Shown here: positions 1 through 60,200 of the stretch, piece after piece
Layout: each line of letters opens with the position of its first letter
How positions within the stretch are numbered: position 1 is the first letter of the stretch
Assembly (NCBI GenBank): GCA_013399305.1
Contig: VXAI01000160.1
Coordinates: 188,672-252,671 of the forward strand
Length of the DNA stretch: 64,000 nucleotides
Origin: Rostratula benghalensis
Lineage: Eukaryota; Chordata; Aves; Charadriiformes; Rostratulidae
Reading direction: 5' to 3'
Notes under the pieces: model-generated
Database searches by the model: none
Told to the model about the DNA's origin: nothing
What the model saw: the letters and a program-made list of their open reading frames with translations, nothing else
Position numbers and translations under genes: made by a program

Positions 1-1752
1 TGCAATACTAAAATCTTTGAAGATTTCGATCTTACTGTTGGAAGGACCAGTTGCAAGTAAATAAAAATAGAATTATGTATTCATATGTTAGCTTGATTTT
101 ACCACAAAATTCTGATGTGAGTCACTTCATGTAATTTGCAATGGATATGAAATAAAGACTTGATGGGAAAAAAAAAAAAAAGACAACCAAACCAACAACC
201 TTCACCATAGTAACGTGCACAATCCAGCTGCCTTGTAAAATCACTGCTCTCTTCTATGGGTTAACAGCTATCCTGCTTTTTTAGAAAACAGCTTGAATGT
301 ACTGCACTAAAGAAAAACATATTCTCTGCACTTAGATTAACAAAATCAAACTAACTATAGCAGCTGGAGGGTTTTCAGAGATGCTAAATACATGCTCTTC
401 TGCTAGGGTATAAGTTATTGACCTGCTTTTCAAAGGATTCTAGCACCAGCAGACTCCCATTGACTTAAATAGTTGTGGGTGTTCAGTGTTCTCTGGAGAA
501 GGGAACATATGTTTGTGTCTTTATTCAAGGCTTTGTGTTTTCCTTTTTTTTTTTTTTTAGAAACAATTAGCATTTTCCAGTGTTCTCAGAATTCTTTCCC
601 TTGTTGAAGTCAGCAGGGGGGAAAGGATGTGCGGCAGCTCACAGGATCGGCTGCTGGCCTGGCTTGGAGGCACGCCTGGGTGTGCAGTAAGGTTTGGTAA
701 CACCCTGCTCAGGCTGTTGGCAGTACACCTGTCTCCTGACCAGCTCTTGCCTCCAGGCTAGAGCTGAACTCTGCTCTGATTCAGTCATGCTTGCGGGGCC
801 CGTACTGCTCAAATACTCCAGGTGACACCGACTCCAGATCACCAGGGAACTGACAGGGAGGACCCAGGCCTGCTCCACTTGAAAGCACTGGGAGCTTCAC
901 CAGTGACTGCTCTATTATAACAGGAAGGTTTTAATATAGCTTCTGCGCAAGTACCATTGACTATTAATTTGGGGGGGTGGGTCAGATTAGGTGAAATGTT
1001 ACTTTAGATCTGGAAGTCTACCTAGATTTAACTTTGAACAAGATTTAGACCAAAACTATGCAGCCCAGACTAAAAGAGAAACTCATTTTGATGGCAAAAG
1101 GATGGGGTTAAGGTTGACATTCCCCTTCAGTCCTAGGAGTGAAGGAACATACTTGTGGGACCAAAGTGAGGAAGAAATTCTGCAGAAAAGTGGCTTTCTC
1201 TTGGAATGAGTAATCTAATGCCATGACCTTTAAAATAAATCACTCAATTAAAACTCTGGCTAAGGATTATTTGATCATTTGCATTGCTTTTACTTACATG
1301 AAAGCCCAGTAATATACAACGTTACATTAATACAAACTGAGATTTATGGGGTTTGCAGAGAAGTACCATTTTGAGATAGGACCGCATCCTTTCATCGTCC
1401 TTTGATATTTACACAGAGCTCAAATGTTCATTTTAATAACTTCCAAGGGATCCAGTCTTAGTCATTTTGCATTATTAAAATGTGTGATTAATTTAAAAAC
1501 TGAGACATGAAATGTTCCTGCGAGCCCTTTGTTGCTTCAGTAGTAGGTTTTACTAGACTACAAAGAGTGCTGTAAAAGTCAAATCAGACTGTGGAATCAG
1601 AGAATTACTGTTCTGCAACTTGAGATAACGTTCCTACGACGCGATAACAATACGGTGCTGAAGTCAAACAGTTTTGATCAACACGCAATGAGACGCCCTG
1701 TTTACACCCCTCATTCCTATTAAAACACTCTCCACTTGTCTGTTTTCCTTAG
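1..1752 (+). other. NPAS2: NPAS2 intron (3' part, upstream of first exon in window)
   Basis: AT-rich intronic DNA. It holds an A-run at about 169-183 followed by CAACCAAACC-like sequence, and a T-run at 545-559. The polypyrimidine tract and AG acceptor for the next exon end at 1752. No coding exon or mobile element is recognised. Confidence 0.7.
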
Positions 1753-45380
<43,628 letters not shown>

Positions 45381-46680
45381 GGTCCCACCAGCACAATCAA
45401 TGCACGATTAGCTTTAACCAACAGGCACATGGGGCAGAAGAGAGTGACTCTGTACCTACTCTTTTTTTGGCTTTTGCACAAGCTTTCCTTTCAAAGCTCA
45501 ATGACAGAAGCATGCCACAGAGTGCAAGGCTTCCGCAGACGGCGCGTTTACGGCCGGCTGGATGCGGTTTGCGCCGTCTCCTGAGCACGGGACGCCCTGG
45601 CAGAGGAAGAATAAAGAGGAACTGCTGCCCTGCGCAGCCGCCATCGTCCATGGGTGCACGGGAGGAGGCGCCCGGGCTCGGCGCATCCCTCTGAGAGCTC
45701 TCTGGCAATCCCCAAAAGACTGTTGACAGACTCATGAGGTACTTGGCCTTCACTGTTTCAGTTCTTCTTTTGTGTACGAAAAGCACTGCGTCAAAGGTCT
45801 ATTGAGGAGAGAACAAGAGATTATTTTTATGATGATTATTGTTATTATTTTGCACAACTGCACAGAGGACAAAACCTAGGCACTTTCTGTAAAGAGAAGT
45901 TTGTCTCCTTATTCTTGTGGCCAAATTAGCACATCCGATGGAGGAAAGCCCAGTCATTGGTGAAAATGGTCTACAGCTCATAATCCTTGATTTAGAATCC
46001 GAGAAGTATTATGCAGCTTACCCTAACTCTTCTTCATTACTAAAAAAACAAACAAACAAACACAACCCACACTGGACTGTTTTCTATACAAATTGTGATT
46101 GCAAAGGAGAACTGTAAGCACAATCATGCAACTCTCCAATAGTACGACATGGATCCTTCTTCAACCTAAATAACTCACCCACTGCAAGTCCCTGAAAAAT
46201 ATGCACTGTGTTTTGGCCCACTGACTTGGGATGCTGCAGACTATTACATATCTCTTTCATTATAACATTTAGGATTGAATTTTCCTTTTGGGGGGAAAAA
46301 AGAAATGCACTTTTCGCTTTTTTTGTATGTTTTCTGTTGATATGTTTCTAAGAAAGATTTTATGTAATTATTAAATAAAAAGTAGTGTATTGTACAGCTG
46401 TTGTAATAATGACCTATTTCTATATAAAATAAAATTATATGGAATTATGTGGAAATTATTTTGTATATGAAATATCAACTCATTTCACAAGTATAAAGAT
46501 TGTGCTTGTGCTTTTTTGTGAGTGGATATTTTGTAATAAACTAATGAATTAGAAATGTTTTTGTGACGGGAACTACTGTTTCATGCTATATACAACTCAA
46601 ACTATTATTTTTTTTCCCATTTAATGATGGACAATTGTCTTTATTTGTAGAATAAAATAAAATAGCCAAAAGGCTTTATT
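45381..46680 (+). other. NPAS2: NPAS2 3' UTR with several poly(A) signals
   Basis: AT-rich sequence after the stop. AATAAA occurs at 46374-46379, about 46428, 46535-46540 and 46651-46656, so alternative polyadenylation is possible. The true end is not determined; any of the last two signals is plausible. Confidence 0.7.
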
Positions 46681-48830
46681 GCAGGACTTGCACACATTTT
46701 CCTGTGGCTGTTCAACTATGTGATTCACTTTAAATCGTTCATATTACCCGTAGCTTGGCAAAGTGTTTGGCACCCACTTAGCAAAAACAATTATTATCCT
46801 ATCAGACCTTTCTCATGGCTTAGACAAGGAGAATGACAGCTCAGGAAGTTATGTTAGCTGCTAGCCATGATAGATCCTTTAAAACTTTGAAGAAAGCAGC
46901 TCTGTACTTTCACACAGTTTTACATTAGGACAAAACAGAGGATGTAAGGGATGGTTTGACCCAGCACGTGTCAGGGCTTTGACCCCGTGGCCAACTTTGG
47001 TGTGCTAAGCCACCACTGTTCTAAGTTTTGCAATACATCTCTGCTGGGGTTGCTCGTGTCATTCATTTTAGTCCAGCCCAAACCACGACACGTGCCCACA
47101 CTGTAGACAGTCTAGCTTCCACTTGTGGCATCCTCGTGCAGACTCTTCTTCGTGTCAAATGCAAATTGACTGCAGAACGGAGCAGCCACGGTGCAGGTCT
47201 GCTTTCCCTTTGCTGGCTCTGCTGCAGGAGTGGCAACTTCCAACACAGAATGAGGTGGATAACTGAGCCCAGTTGAGTTTTCATTCACCATGGTGAGATG
47301 AGAAGGGGATGCCCCTCAGTGGCAGCTTGCAGCCGCCCGAGCCAGCATTAGCTTGAAGAGAGTGTAGACCATGCCGCCCTTCCCGTCCTTCAATACCAAG
47401 GACCATGTCACCTTCAGCTCTGGCATACAATGGAGATAATTGGGCTGGGAGCTGGAAATGGTAAAAGTAAACTTTCAGAGAAATGAAAAAGGTTCTTTTG
47501 CCCCGGGTTCTGAAAAAGCTAAAAATCTCCTGGAGAAAACCCACTGGCAACATGACCCTACTGCCTGGAGAGCAAAACTGGCTGGTAGCACTCATCAGTG
47601 CATGTGTATTTCAGTCCATACAATCTCTCTGTTTTACTTCATTGAAGGAAGGTGAGTCTCAGAACACTAGAAAGTGTGTAGAGACCACATCAGATCTCTA
47701 AGAAAAATGTTTTTACTCCTAACTGTAGGTACCAGTCTGATTAAGCTTGCTCATCTCTTTAAATTCTTGCATTTGGTGAAGCAAGAGTGACCCCACCAGA
47801 TGAAGACTAAAGAGCTAAACCTTCAGGTGCTTTCACTTGATGTCTGAAGGAACCTCTCTCTTTCCATTAACTAAGACAAACCTCAGCAAAGGCCAGTTGG
47901 CTAAGGTAGAGGCTAGCTCTGTAAATGCCACCCACTCCTGTAAGGGCTTATTCTGGGAAAAGCAAGGGGAAATTTGTGTTTCTAGGCCAAAAAGTTCATG
48001 CAGGAAAGAGGTAATGAAGGATCATCAGCATCTATGAGAAAATATCTGTGGAAGCAGCACTTGAGGGATGTCAGCTACTATGATGGAAGTCACAGGAGCA
48101 GAAAAATTTAAGAACTTGTTTTAGTCTCAGGGTTAGTTATAATATACCCACATCTCTCCCGATTGACAGTGGGCATATCCAATGCAAGCTCAGCCTTGGA
48201 GCAAACATTTATCTTTCCAAAGCCCACATTACTCTAAGTACAAGGAGAAACTGTGAATAGGATGGGGTTGGTTTCCAATAAACTGGGTTATTACATTGCT
48301 TGGAAGGATACAGAGCACTTGCAAGAAGAGATTTGTATCAATACCTCATTTTTCATGTTCTTCCACATTTCTTTCCCCATACACTCTTTTGGGTGGGATT
48401 TGGGATTATGGCACTTGCTCCCTGTTGCGCACACATACAACATCAGTCCTCTTCACAGACCTGGGCTGTTACTCTAGTTCATTATAGCCAAGATGGGGCT
48501 TGTTCCCACATAATGACCCAGGCTGGGTGATTTTACTGAGCAGGCAGCCAAAAAGGCTGGCTACTGTGAACTACTGCCCCACGCTGGTATACCCAGTTTT
48601 CTGAGCAGAGGTCTGAGCAGGGCAACCTGCCTGCTGGAAGCACAACCACCCCCCACGGATGGCTGACCTCCCCATCCGATGCACAGCCTGAAAGGACTCC
48701 CAAGTAAGGGGGTAAGTAGACAGCCGGCTACACCAGAGCCAAGTCCGAGGAGCCACGGCTTGTTTCCTCAGGCGTGAGGGGAGGGGGTAAGGGGGGGATT
48801 TTTCTTCCCAGGTAACGGTGCTGAGGAGCC
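46681..48830. other. Intergenic region NPAS2-RPL31
   Basis: About 2.1 kb with no recognised gene or transposon. CACGTG E-boxes lie at 46965-46970 and 47089-47094. Short reading frames occur on both strands but none is supported. Confidence 0.7.
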
Positions 48831-49129
48831 TTCCCGCTATCTATCCCGAAGTAAAAAGACAACAGGAGGGTCGGAAGAGGTCGGAGCGCACTGGCAAGGC
48901 CAGCTCCCGCCGGAGGGAGGGCCTCCTCACCTCGCCTCACCTCACCTCACCCCCGCGGCAGGGCTCCGACCCACCGGCTCTCTGCCGCGGCGGAACGAGC
49001 CTGAGGCGCCTCCCTCTGGGCTCAGCGACCCCTTCGAAAAGTAGCCAGTCCCCCCGGGTCCCTTACAACCCCACGGTACCGGCGGACAACCGGTCAACCT
49101 ACCGGCTGACAGTCCGGGGGGGGGGGGAA

Positions 49130-49250
49130 GAACCTCATCGCGCATGCGCGCCGCCGCCTGAGCGAACACCTCCCTGCGCCGGCGCAGTCGGTCCCCGCCG
49201 GTATCCCGGAAGGGCTCCTCTCTCCCATCGGCCCTTGCGCGTTCCTTTCC
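49130..49250 (+). promoter_or_regulatory. RPL31: RPL31 core promoter (TATA-less, NRF1, ETS and TOP motifs)
   Basis: Contains the palindrome GCGCATGCGC (49140-49149, NRF1-type), CCGGAAG (49206-49212, ETS/GABP-type) and a pyrimidine stretch TTCCTTTCC (49242-49250) suited to a 5' terminal oligopyrimidine start. Vertebrate ribosomal-protein genes typically start at a C within such a tract and are translationally controlled through mTOR. The start site is inferred. Confidence 0.65.
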
Positions 49251-49268
49251 GGCCTGTGCCCGGGCAGG
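49244..49268 (+). other. RPL31: RPL31 non-coding exon 1
   Basis: A short leader from the oligopyrimidine tract to the donor GTGAGT at 49269. The tiny 5' UTR exon agrees with ribosomal-protein gene structure. Both ends are inferred without transcript data. Confidence 0.5.
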
Positions 49269-54283
<5,015 letters not shown>

Positions 54284-54325
54284 ATTGATTTTCATTACAA
54301 TAAAAAGATAAAAAGAAATTTTACT
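54284..54325 (+). other. RPL31: RPL31 3' UTR and poly(A) signal
   Basis: Very short 3' UTR with AATAAA at 54299-54304, 16 bases after the stop. This is typical of ribosomal-protein genes. The cleavage site is estimated. Confidence 0.8.
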
Positions 54326-54495
54326 CCTAAGTCGCTTTTTCTTTATATTGTCCGGTCTCTCCAAGCTGTCATCCGTGAAGCTCTGAGTTGAACAGGTTAC
54401 AATCTCTTTAAGTATCTTGCTTTCTTTGGGCTTGTACATAATGGTGTAGTTTTCTTAATTAAAGGGAGTTTAGACTTCTGGTGGATGTGAATGGA

Positions 54496-54543
54496 ACAGA
54501 ATCATAGAATTGTCTAGGTTGGAGGGACCTTTAAGATCATCTA
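54496..54543 (-). mobile_element. CR1 3'-end fragment (left piece of an interrupted copy)
   Basis: ACAGAATCATAGAATTGTCT, then GGTTGGAGGGACCTTTAAGATCATCT: a minus-strand CR1 3' end. Its natural continuation (AGTCCAACCATCAACCT) is found 1.3 kb away at 55844, on the far side of a plus-strand CR1. Confidence 0.85.
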
Positions 54544-54559
54544 AAGATCAGGTTCTTCA

Positions 54560-54641
54560 GGCAGGACATGCCTCTCATAAACCCATGCTGACCAGGGGAG
54601 CAGGTGTAGTCAGCATGGGTTTATGAAAGGCAGGTCCTGCC
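54560..54641. repeat. 33-bp inverted repeat (16-base loop) at the 5' edge of a CR1
   Basis: Left arm 54560-54592 and right arm 54609-54641 are reverse complements with two mismatches, around CATAAACCCATGCTGAC / GTCAGCATGGGTTTATG. The right arm continues as CR1 coding sequence, so the left arm is an inverted copy of the CR1 5' edge. Confidence 0.92.
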
Positions 54642-55840
54642 CAACGAACCTGGTCTCTTTCTATGTCAAGATCACCCGATTATTGGACGAGGGGAAGGCT
54701 GTGGATGTTGTATACCTGCACTTTTGAAAAGCATTTGACACAGTTCCCCACAAAATTCTCATGGAAAAGTTGGTTCCTTGTGGTCTGGATGAGCATGTGA
54801 TCTGCTGATCTGGCTGGATGGATGGTCCCCAGAGAGTGGTGCTCAATGGAGTTAAATCCAGCTGGTGGCCGGTCACAAGTGGTGTTCTTCAGGGCTCAGT
54901 ATTGGGACCATTTCTGTTTAATGCCTTTATTGATGATCTGGACATGGATATAGAGTGTACCATCAGTAAGTTTGCAGATGACACTAAGCTAGGTGTGTGT
55001 GTATCTGCAGGAGGGCAGGGAAGCTCTACGGAGGGACTTGGATAGATTGGATCAATGGGTCAATGTCAACGGGGTGAGCTTCAGCAAGGCCAACTGTCAG
55101 GTCCTGCACTTGGGCCACAACCACCCCATGCATCGCTACAGGCTTGGGGAAGTGTGGCTGGAGAGCTGCCTGGCAGAAAAGGACCTGGGGGCTCTAACTG
55201 ACAAGCGGCTGAACATAAGCCAGCAGTGTGCCCAGGATGGCCAATGGCATCCTGGCTTGTATAAGAAATAGTGTGACCAGCAGAAGTAGGGAGGTGATTG
55301 TCCCCCTGTACTCAGCACTGGTGAGGCCACACCTTGAGTGTTGTGTCCAGTTCTGGGCTCCTCGGCACAAGAGAGACGTTGAGGTGCTGGAGCGAGTGCA
55401 GAGGAGGGCAACGAAGCTGGTGAGGGGCCTGGAGAACAAATCTTATGAAGAGCGATTGAAGGAAACGGGACTGTTTAGTTTGAGGAAGAGGGAGCTGAGG
55501 GGAGACCTCATTGCTCTCTACAACCACTGGAAAGGGCTTTGTAGAGAGGTTGGTTATGGTCTCTTCTCAGGTGATTAGTGACAGAACAAGAGGGAATGGC
55601 TTCAAGCTGCAACAGGGTAGGTTTAGGCTGAACATTAGGAAAGAATTTTTCACAGAAAGAGTGGTCAGACACTGGAATAGGCTGCCCAGGGAGGTGGCTG
55701 AGTCCCATCCCTGAATGTGTTTAAGAGTCCTTTAGATGTGGTGTTGGGAGATATGGTGTAGGGGAGGAATTTGTAGAGTAGGGCTGATAGTTGGACTTGG
55801 GTGATCCCAAGGGTCTCTTCCAACCTGAATGATTCTGTGA
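54593..55840 (+). mobile_element. CR1 LINE, 1.25 kb, with reverse-transcriptase remnant
   Basis: The longest CR1 in the window. It keeps RT-domain motifs ([19 protein letters not shown] and FADDTKLG), then continues in other frames ([60 protein letters not shown]). Frame breaks near 54999-55030 and 55240, and a TGA after FSGD, make it inactive. The 3' end is GATCCCAAGGGTCTCTTCC with GAATGATTCTGTGAT. Confidence 0.95.
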
Positions 55841-55870
55841 TCTAGTCCAACCATCAACCTGACTAAATAT
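55841..55870 (-). mobile_element. CR1 3'-end fragment (right piece of the interrupted copy)
   Basis: TCTAGTCCAACCATCAACCTGACTAAA continues the minus-strand CR1 broken at 54543. ATCT occurs at both junctions. Confidence 0.7.
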
Positions 55871-56264
55871 GAAGAGACACAAACATTCCTGTGTGGGTAC
55901 CGAAGTCCTAGTGTTTTGTTCCTGTGGGAATAAAGAGCTATTACACAGGCATTTTAAGTTAAGGCTAAGTTTGTTTTAACAAAAAAAATAAAAAAAAACC
56001 CCAAAACAAAACAAACTGAACCAACCTCCCATAGGTAACCATACTACATCAATATTTCAATGTATATAATTTCTCATGAATCAATTAAATTCTCTGTATT
56101 TGGTCCCCTGCCAGCCTAGATGGAGTCAGTGGGCTTCTCCCAAGCAGGTCCTGTTCTGACCAGTGAATTAATTGCTCGTATTGCCTGCTCAGGGAATTTG
56201 TTTAATGAAGTAGGGACTGAAGGCACTTGCCTTCCATAAATCAATGGGACCTGTCAGTGCCAGT

Positions 56265-56794
56265 CTAGTACAAAAAAAGGGGTTTATTGAAAAGTGCATG
56301 GTTTCACAGACCAACGTCAGAAGCACAGTCTATGTACACTTAACGTTTCAGCAAGACATACAAACTGGGATACAATCAAATATATTAAAATAGTTTCAAT
56401 TACCAGCATTGAAACAGTTTTCAGTATTAGTGCAAAAAAAAGGCAACCCAAACAAACTGCAGACAGTAGCTGAGAAGTGTTTTCCCCTGTTTGAAAAAAA
56501 AAATGTAAAAAAAAAAAAAATTAAAAATGGACAGCTGGAGCCAGGCTCTGCTCTCCCTGTGCGGAAGAGAGAGCTTCAGCGTCTTCACACACTGTCGACA
56601 GATGTTTCCTTTTACATTCAAACCCAGAAGATAATTAATAAATCGATGGCACAAAACAAACCTTTTAAAGCTCTCCAGCTGCAAACCACAGGCCAACAAA
56701 CTGTTTGGGGGAAAAGTTCACTGCTGCCCGAAAGCCTTTTACCGGTGTGTGCTTTGGCATCGTTCTCAGTGCCTTTTAGTTTTTGACGGCTTTG
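56265..56794 (-). other. TBC1D8: TBC1D8 3' UTR
   Basis: On the minus strand AATAAA reads at 56288-56283, about 510 bases after the stop, with cleavage probably near 56265. On the minus strand the UTR carries T-runs, at + strand A-runs 56497-56506 and 56511-56520. Confidence 0.7.
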
Positions 56795-57256
56795 CTAGGG
56801 TTGCGGGTTCAGTTTCGCCTGCTCGCCCCGCGACTGGCAGCTCATCCCCTTGGTTCTGAGGTTGTATTGGTTTTGCCTGGCGTTCTCCAGTCTTGGCTTC
56901 AGTTCTAAGGGCCTCTCAAAGAAATTAACCAATGATTGCTCGGTCAAGAGGGATGCCAGTATGTGTTCGAAAGAGACGGTCCAGTCCCCTTCAGCCGCCG
57001 GGGGGGGTTGGGAGTCCTTGTGAGGGGCCTCCACAGCCTGGGTAAAAACAGCGTCCTGGTCCGAGGCAGAGGCCTGGGGCTGCAAGTCCTCCCTGAACTC
57101 CTCCGAGCCGCTCCCCAGGCTGACGCTGCGCTGTCCCACTTCTCCAATCTGAAGGAGCAGCGTGGTCACAGTGGCAATGGCTTGGTACAAATCGGTCTCC
57201 TCCGGATCTTCGTGGAACATGCTGTACAGGGTTTTGCAGAACTGAATGAATTCCCT
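56795..57256 (-). CDS. TBC1D8: TBC1D8 terminal coding exon
   Basis: 462 nt, 153 codons plus TAG (56797-56795). Begins [20 protein letters not shown] and later carries [31 protein letters not shown] and [14 protein letters not shown]. The acceptor is TTTACAG. The middle (about 35 residues) is Pro/Ala/Asp-rich and diverges from human. Confidence 0.96.
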   Translation of the reverse strand, partial: REFIQFCKTLYSMFHEDPEETDLYQAIATVTTLLLQIGEVGQRSVSLGSGSEEFREDLQPQASASDQDAVFTQAVEAPHKDSQPPPAAEGDWTVSFEHILASLLTEQSLVNFFERPLELKPRLENARQNQYNLRTKGMSCQSRGEQAKLNPQP

Positions 57257-60200
57257 CTGTAAAGGAGGAAAAGCTAAAATCAAAACTACTGAGCAGCCAC
57301 GCTACGGGCTCCTGTAGGCCTCAGGCACGGGCACGGCACGGTGAAGGCAGGCAGAATGCTGCGTCCAGGCTTGCTCTTGTAAAATCTCTGCCTGCTTTTC
57401 AAAAAAAAAAAAAAAAAAGCTACCAAAGGGATTTCAACCCCCAATGATGCTAGGAAACCTCGTGGTGCAAATCAAAAAGGGAACAGCAGAAAGGTATTGT
57501 GCTGCCTCGATGAAGGAGAGCAGGACCTTCCAGCTGACCAAAAGGCAAGTGAGATACAAGGCATGGGATACCGCCCGTTACTGGTGGCTGTTACACACAA
57601 CCAATTACAACCAAAGTAGCCAACCACAGGCCTGCAAGCAACTCCCCTTCTGCTGTTTCTCCCCATTTTGCCCCAGCTCTTAGAAAATTCTGACATCTTC
57701 CCTGCCCAACTGCTTTCTCTGCTTCCTTCCCTCGCCCATCACAGATAATTATTGGGCTATGAGAAGATGTTTCCACGTCCTGTTATGAAATGATTTTCAT
57801 AGATTTCTGCTAACTCAAGAAATTCAATCGATGCCTTTACAAGAGATTACGTGGTCCTGCTGAGCCAAAAGGTTAGCTAAATCTCACCCATTAAAAACTT
57901 TATTTAAACAATCCCAGCAAAGAAGGCGTTCTGGGTGTAGTCCCATCTTTCTTTGCGTGTCTGTACATTTGTTTTAAGTAATGTGGGACCCTTTTTTCCC
58001 CCCCTCGGTGCCACCACCACCCACAAAGCTGTGCTGGCATTAGGGAGGAGAAGGTAAGAAGACGAGAGCCTTCAACTGTCTTCTCATGCAACCTGCGCTT
58101 CTCATCCGTGTTTGGCTGTGATGGGGCAAGTCCCAGTGGGTGATGGACTAAGACAGAAGTTACCTATTTGGAGGTGGGGAGGTCAGGGAAGACAGAACAG
58201 TGAAATGGGTTCTCTGGAATTCTTTGGGCTTAGAAGGAGGGGTTTTTTTTCCCAGCCTGCATGAACCTGTTTTGCAGCCTGCAACAACTGCAGGTGAGGG
58301 CAAGACTGAAATTCTTTCTATTGAGCTGCCAGAAAGGCAGCTGAAAGTTTTTAAACACGACAACTGCTCCCTGGACCACGGAAGCCCAATCCTTGATACC
58401 TCAAGGACTGAACCTAAGCTCAGGCTGAAGTTAAACTTTTCCAGAAAGAGCTAAACTGTTGTACTGAGTCTTTTTTTAGTACCTTCCACCTCCAAAAAAG
58501 GACCACAGCCCCTAGTATACATACCTGGCTCATTTTTGGCAATTCTTTTTCAGCTTTGTTATCCTTTTCTTTGGCTAGATCCTTCAGCATCTGCTTCAAC
58601 TGCTTTTGGTAATCTACTGCATCGCCTTTTGTGGAGCAGACACAGAAAGGAGAATTAGTTTTTAAATCGGTGGAGCATCCTGACATTTGAAAACCAAACC
58701 CTGAGGGTGAAGATAATGGAGTAGGGATAACAAATGGGAAGTCGGTTATCTCATGTGCACACGCATTAGAGAACCATTCTGGACATACCATTTGATTTTC
58801 CAATGACAAGTGGTCTCGAAGTTGACAGCAAAGGATTCTTTAATGGTGACTGGCTGTCCCGTTCATTTTCTGTGAGAGCTATCAAAAAACCAAAAAAGGT
58901 AAAAAAATGCAACGATTCATCCTTCCAATGCTGCATAATGGTTATTTATTCTTTTAAAATTTACATATTTGATGAAAGCAAAATGATTGGGCAATGATAT
59001 TTGTAAATGCTCATACATTAAAGTCACACTGTAAAATTATGTTAATGTAAGTAAGACTGGTGCTGCGCTGGCAGAGTCGGAAGTTTGCCAGGAATGGCAC
59101 ATTTAATTAAAAACTCTGCACAGAGGAACTATCACAGAATTTTGTCACCTAACCAAAACTGGATCAAGCTGTGATAAGGACATTTCCACTGCACGTGGAG
59201 CACCAGCCATCCCAAGTGTTACTCCAGTTCAGTATTTTGTCTACAAGTAACCACCTAAACGGCTGCAAAGATCTCTGAATGCAGCAGATGTGAGCCTTAA
59301 CACTGTACACATCTGTAATTTGCACCCAAAACATTTTTTGAACTGCAGTGAATTTTAAAATGTGAGGGGCGGAGCTACACGTGCAAATCCTATATGCCCC
59401 CAGCTGAAGGAAGCAAGATAGGGCTCTTCATTACGCAGCCTTTCCCCAAAAGCTTTAAGCAATTTTTTCAAGAGAAACTGCGGTACTCATTCCCTTTCAA
59501 ATTCCTTACCAGGTGGGATATGCAGCTTATACAGTAACTTTATTTTTTCATTCATTTCACCGTTATACATAACATCTGCAAGGAAAAAAAAAAACCAAAA
59601 ACAAGGAAGTGGACCAGATAATTTACTTCCAGAGTTTAAAATAAATCAGGCATCTCTCTGTACACAAAAGATAATTGTTTACATGGACAATACATGAAAA
59701 CATATGGCCAGTACATTATATGAAAATATTGTAAGTCGTGCTTGTCAGTGAGGAACAGCAGGTGAGAGCCATCTGGCTTGGTCTTTGTTGTTGTAAAATA
59801 GAAGGGGGTACCTAACCCTATGGAGCTTCAGCATCGTTTAAAAATATCAAGGAGAATGGGAGAATAGCAGGGAATCTAGCAAAGGCTGTGTGCTGCCACA
59901 GATTAACAGGAATGGGGGAGGGCAGAGACAGGAAACTCCCTTTGGAGCCATCGAGATTTTTTAATGTTTCTCCCCTTCAGCCCTCACTGCTGTTCTGTAG
60001 AATAAACCCAAAGAAGAGAACTACTTCGCGTGTCATATAATTCATATTTTCAATGGCCGGCAGAAGTGAGATTCTAAACTTGCAAACGCACTGAAATGCT
60101 GTCAATTTTTTTTTTTTTTTTTTTTTAAATTTAAGCTTCCATCCCCCTAAGAACTCACATCGTAACGTAATACAGGGTGACTTGGTTCACATCACACCCT

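Larger units (their letters stand above)
54326..56264. other. Convergent intergenic region RPL31-TBC1D8
   Basis: 1.9 kb, about two-thirds of it CR1 DNA. It ends with an A-rich stretch (55980-56020) and short unique sequence before the TBC1D8 3' end. No host gene is recognised. Confidence 0.75.

Noticed and set aside
54818..55714. ORFs with reverse-transcriptase motifs as possible host genes
   Set aside because: They are fragments of CR1 ORF2 in several frames with stops. The 3' CR1 tail follows directly.
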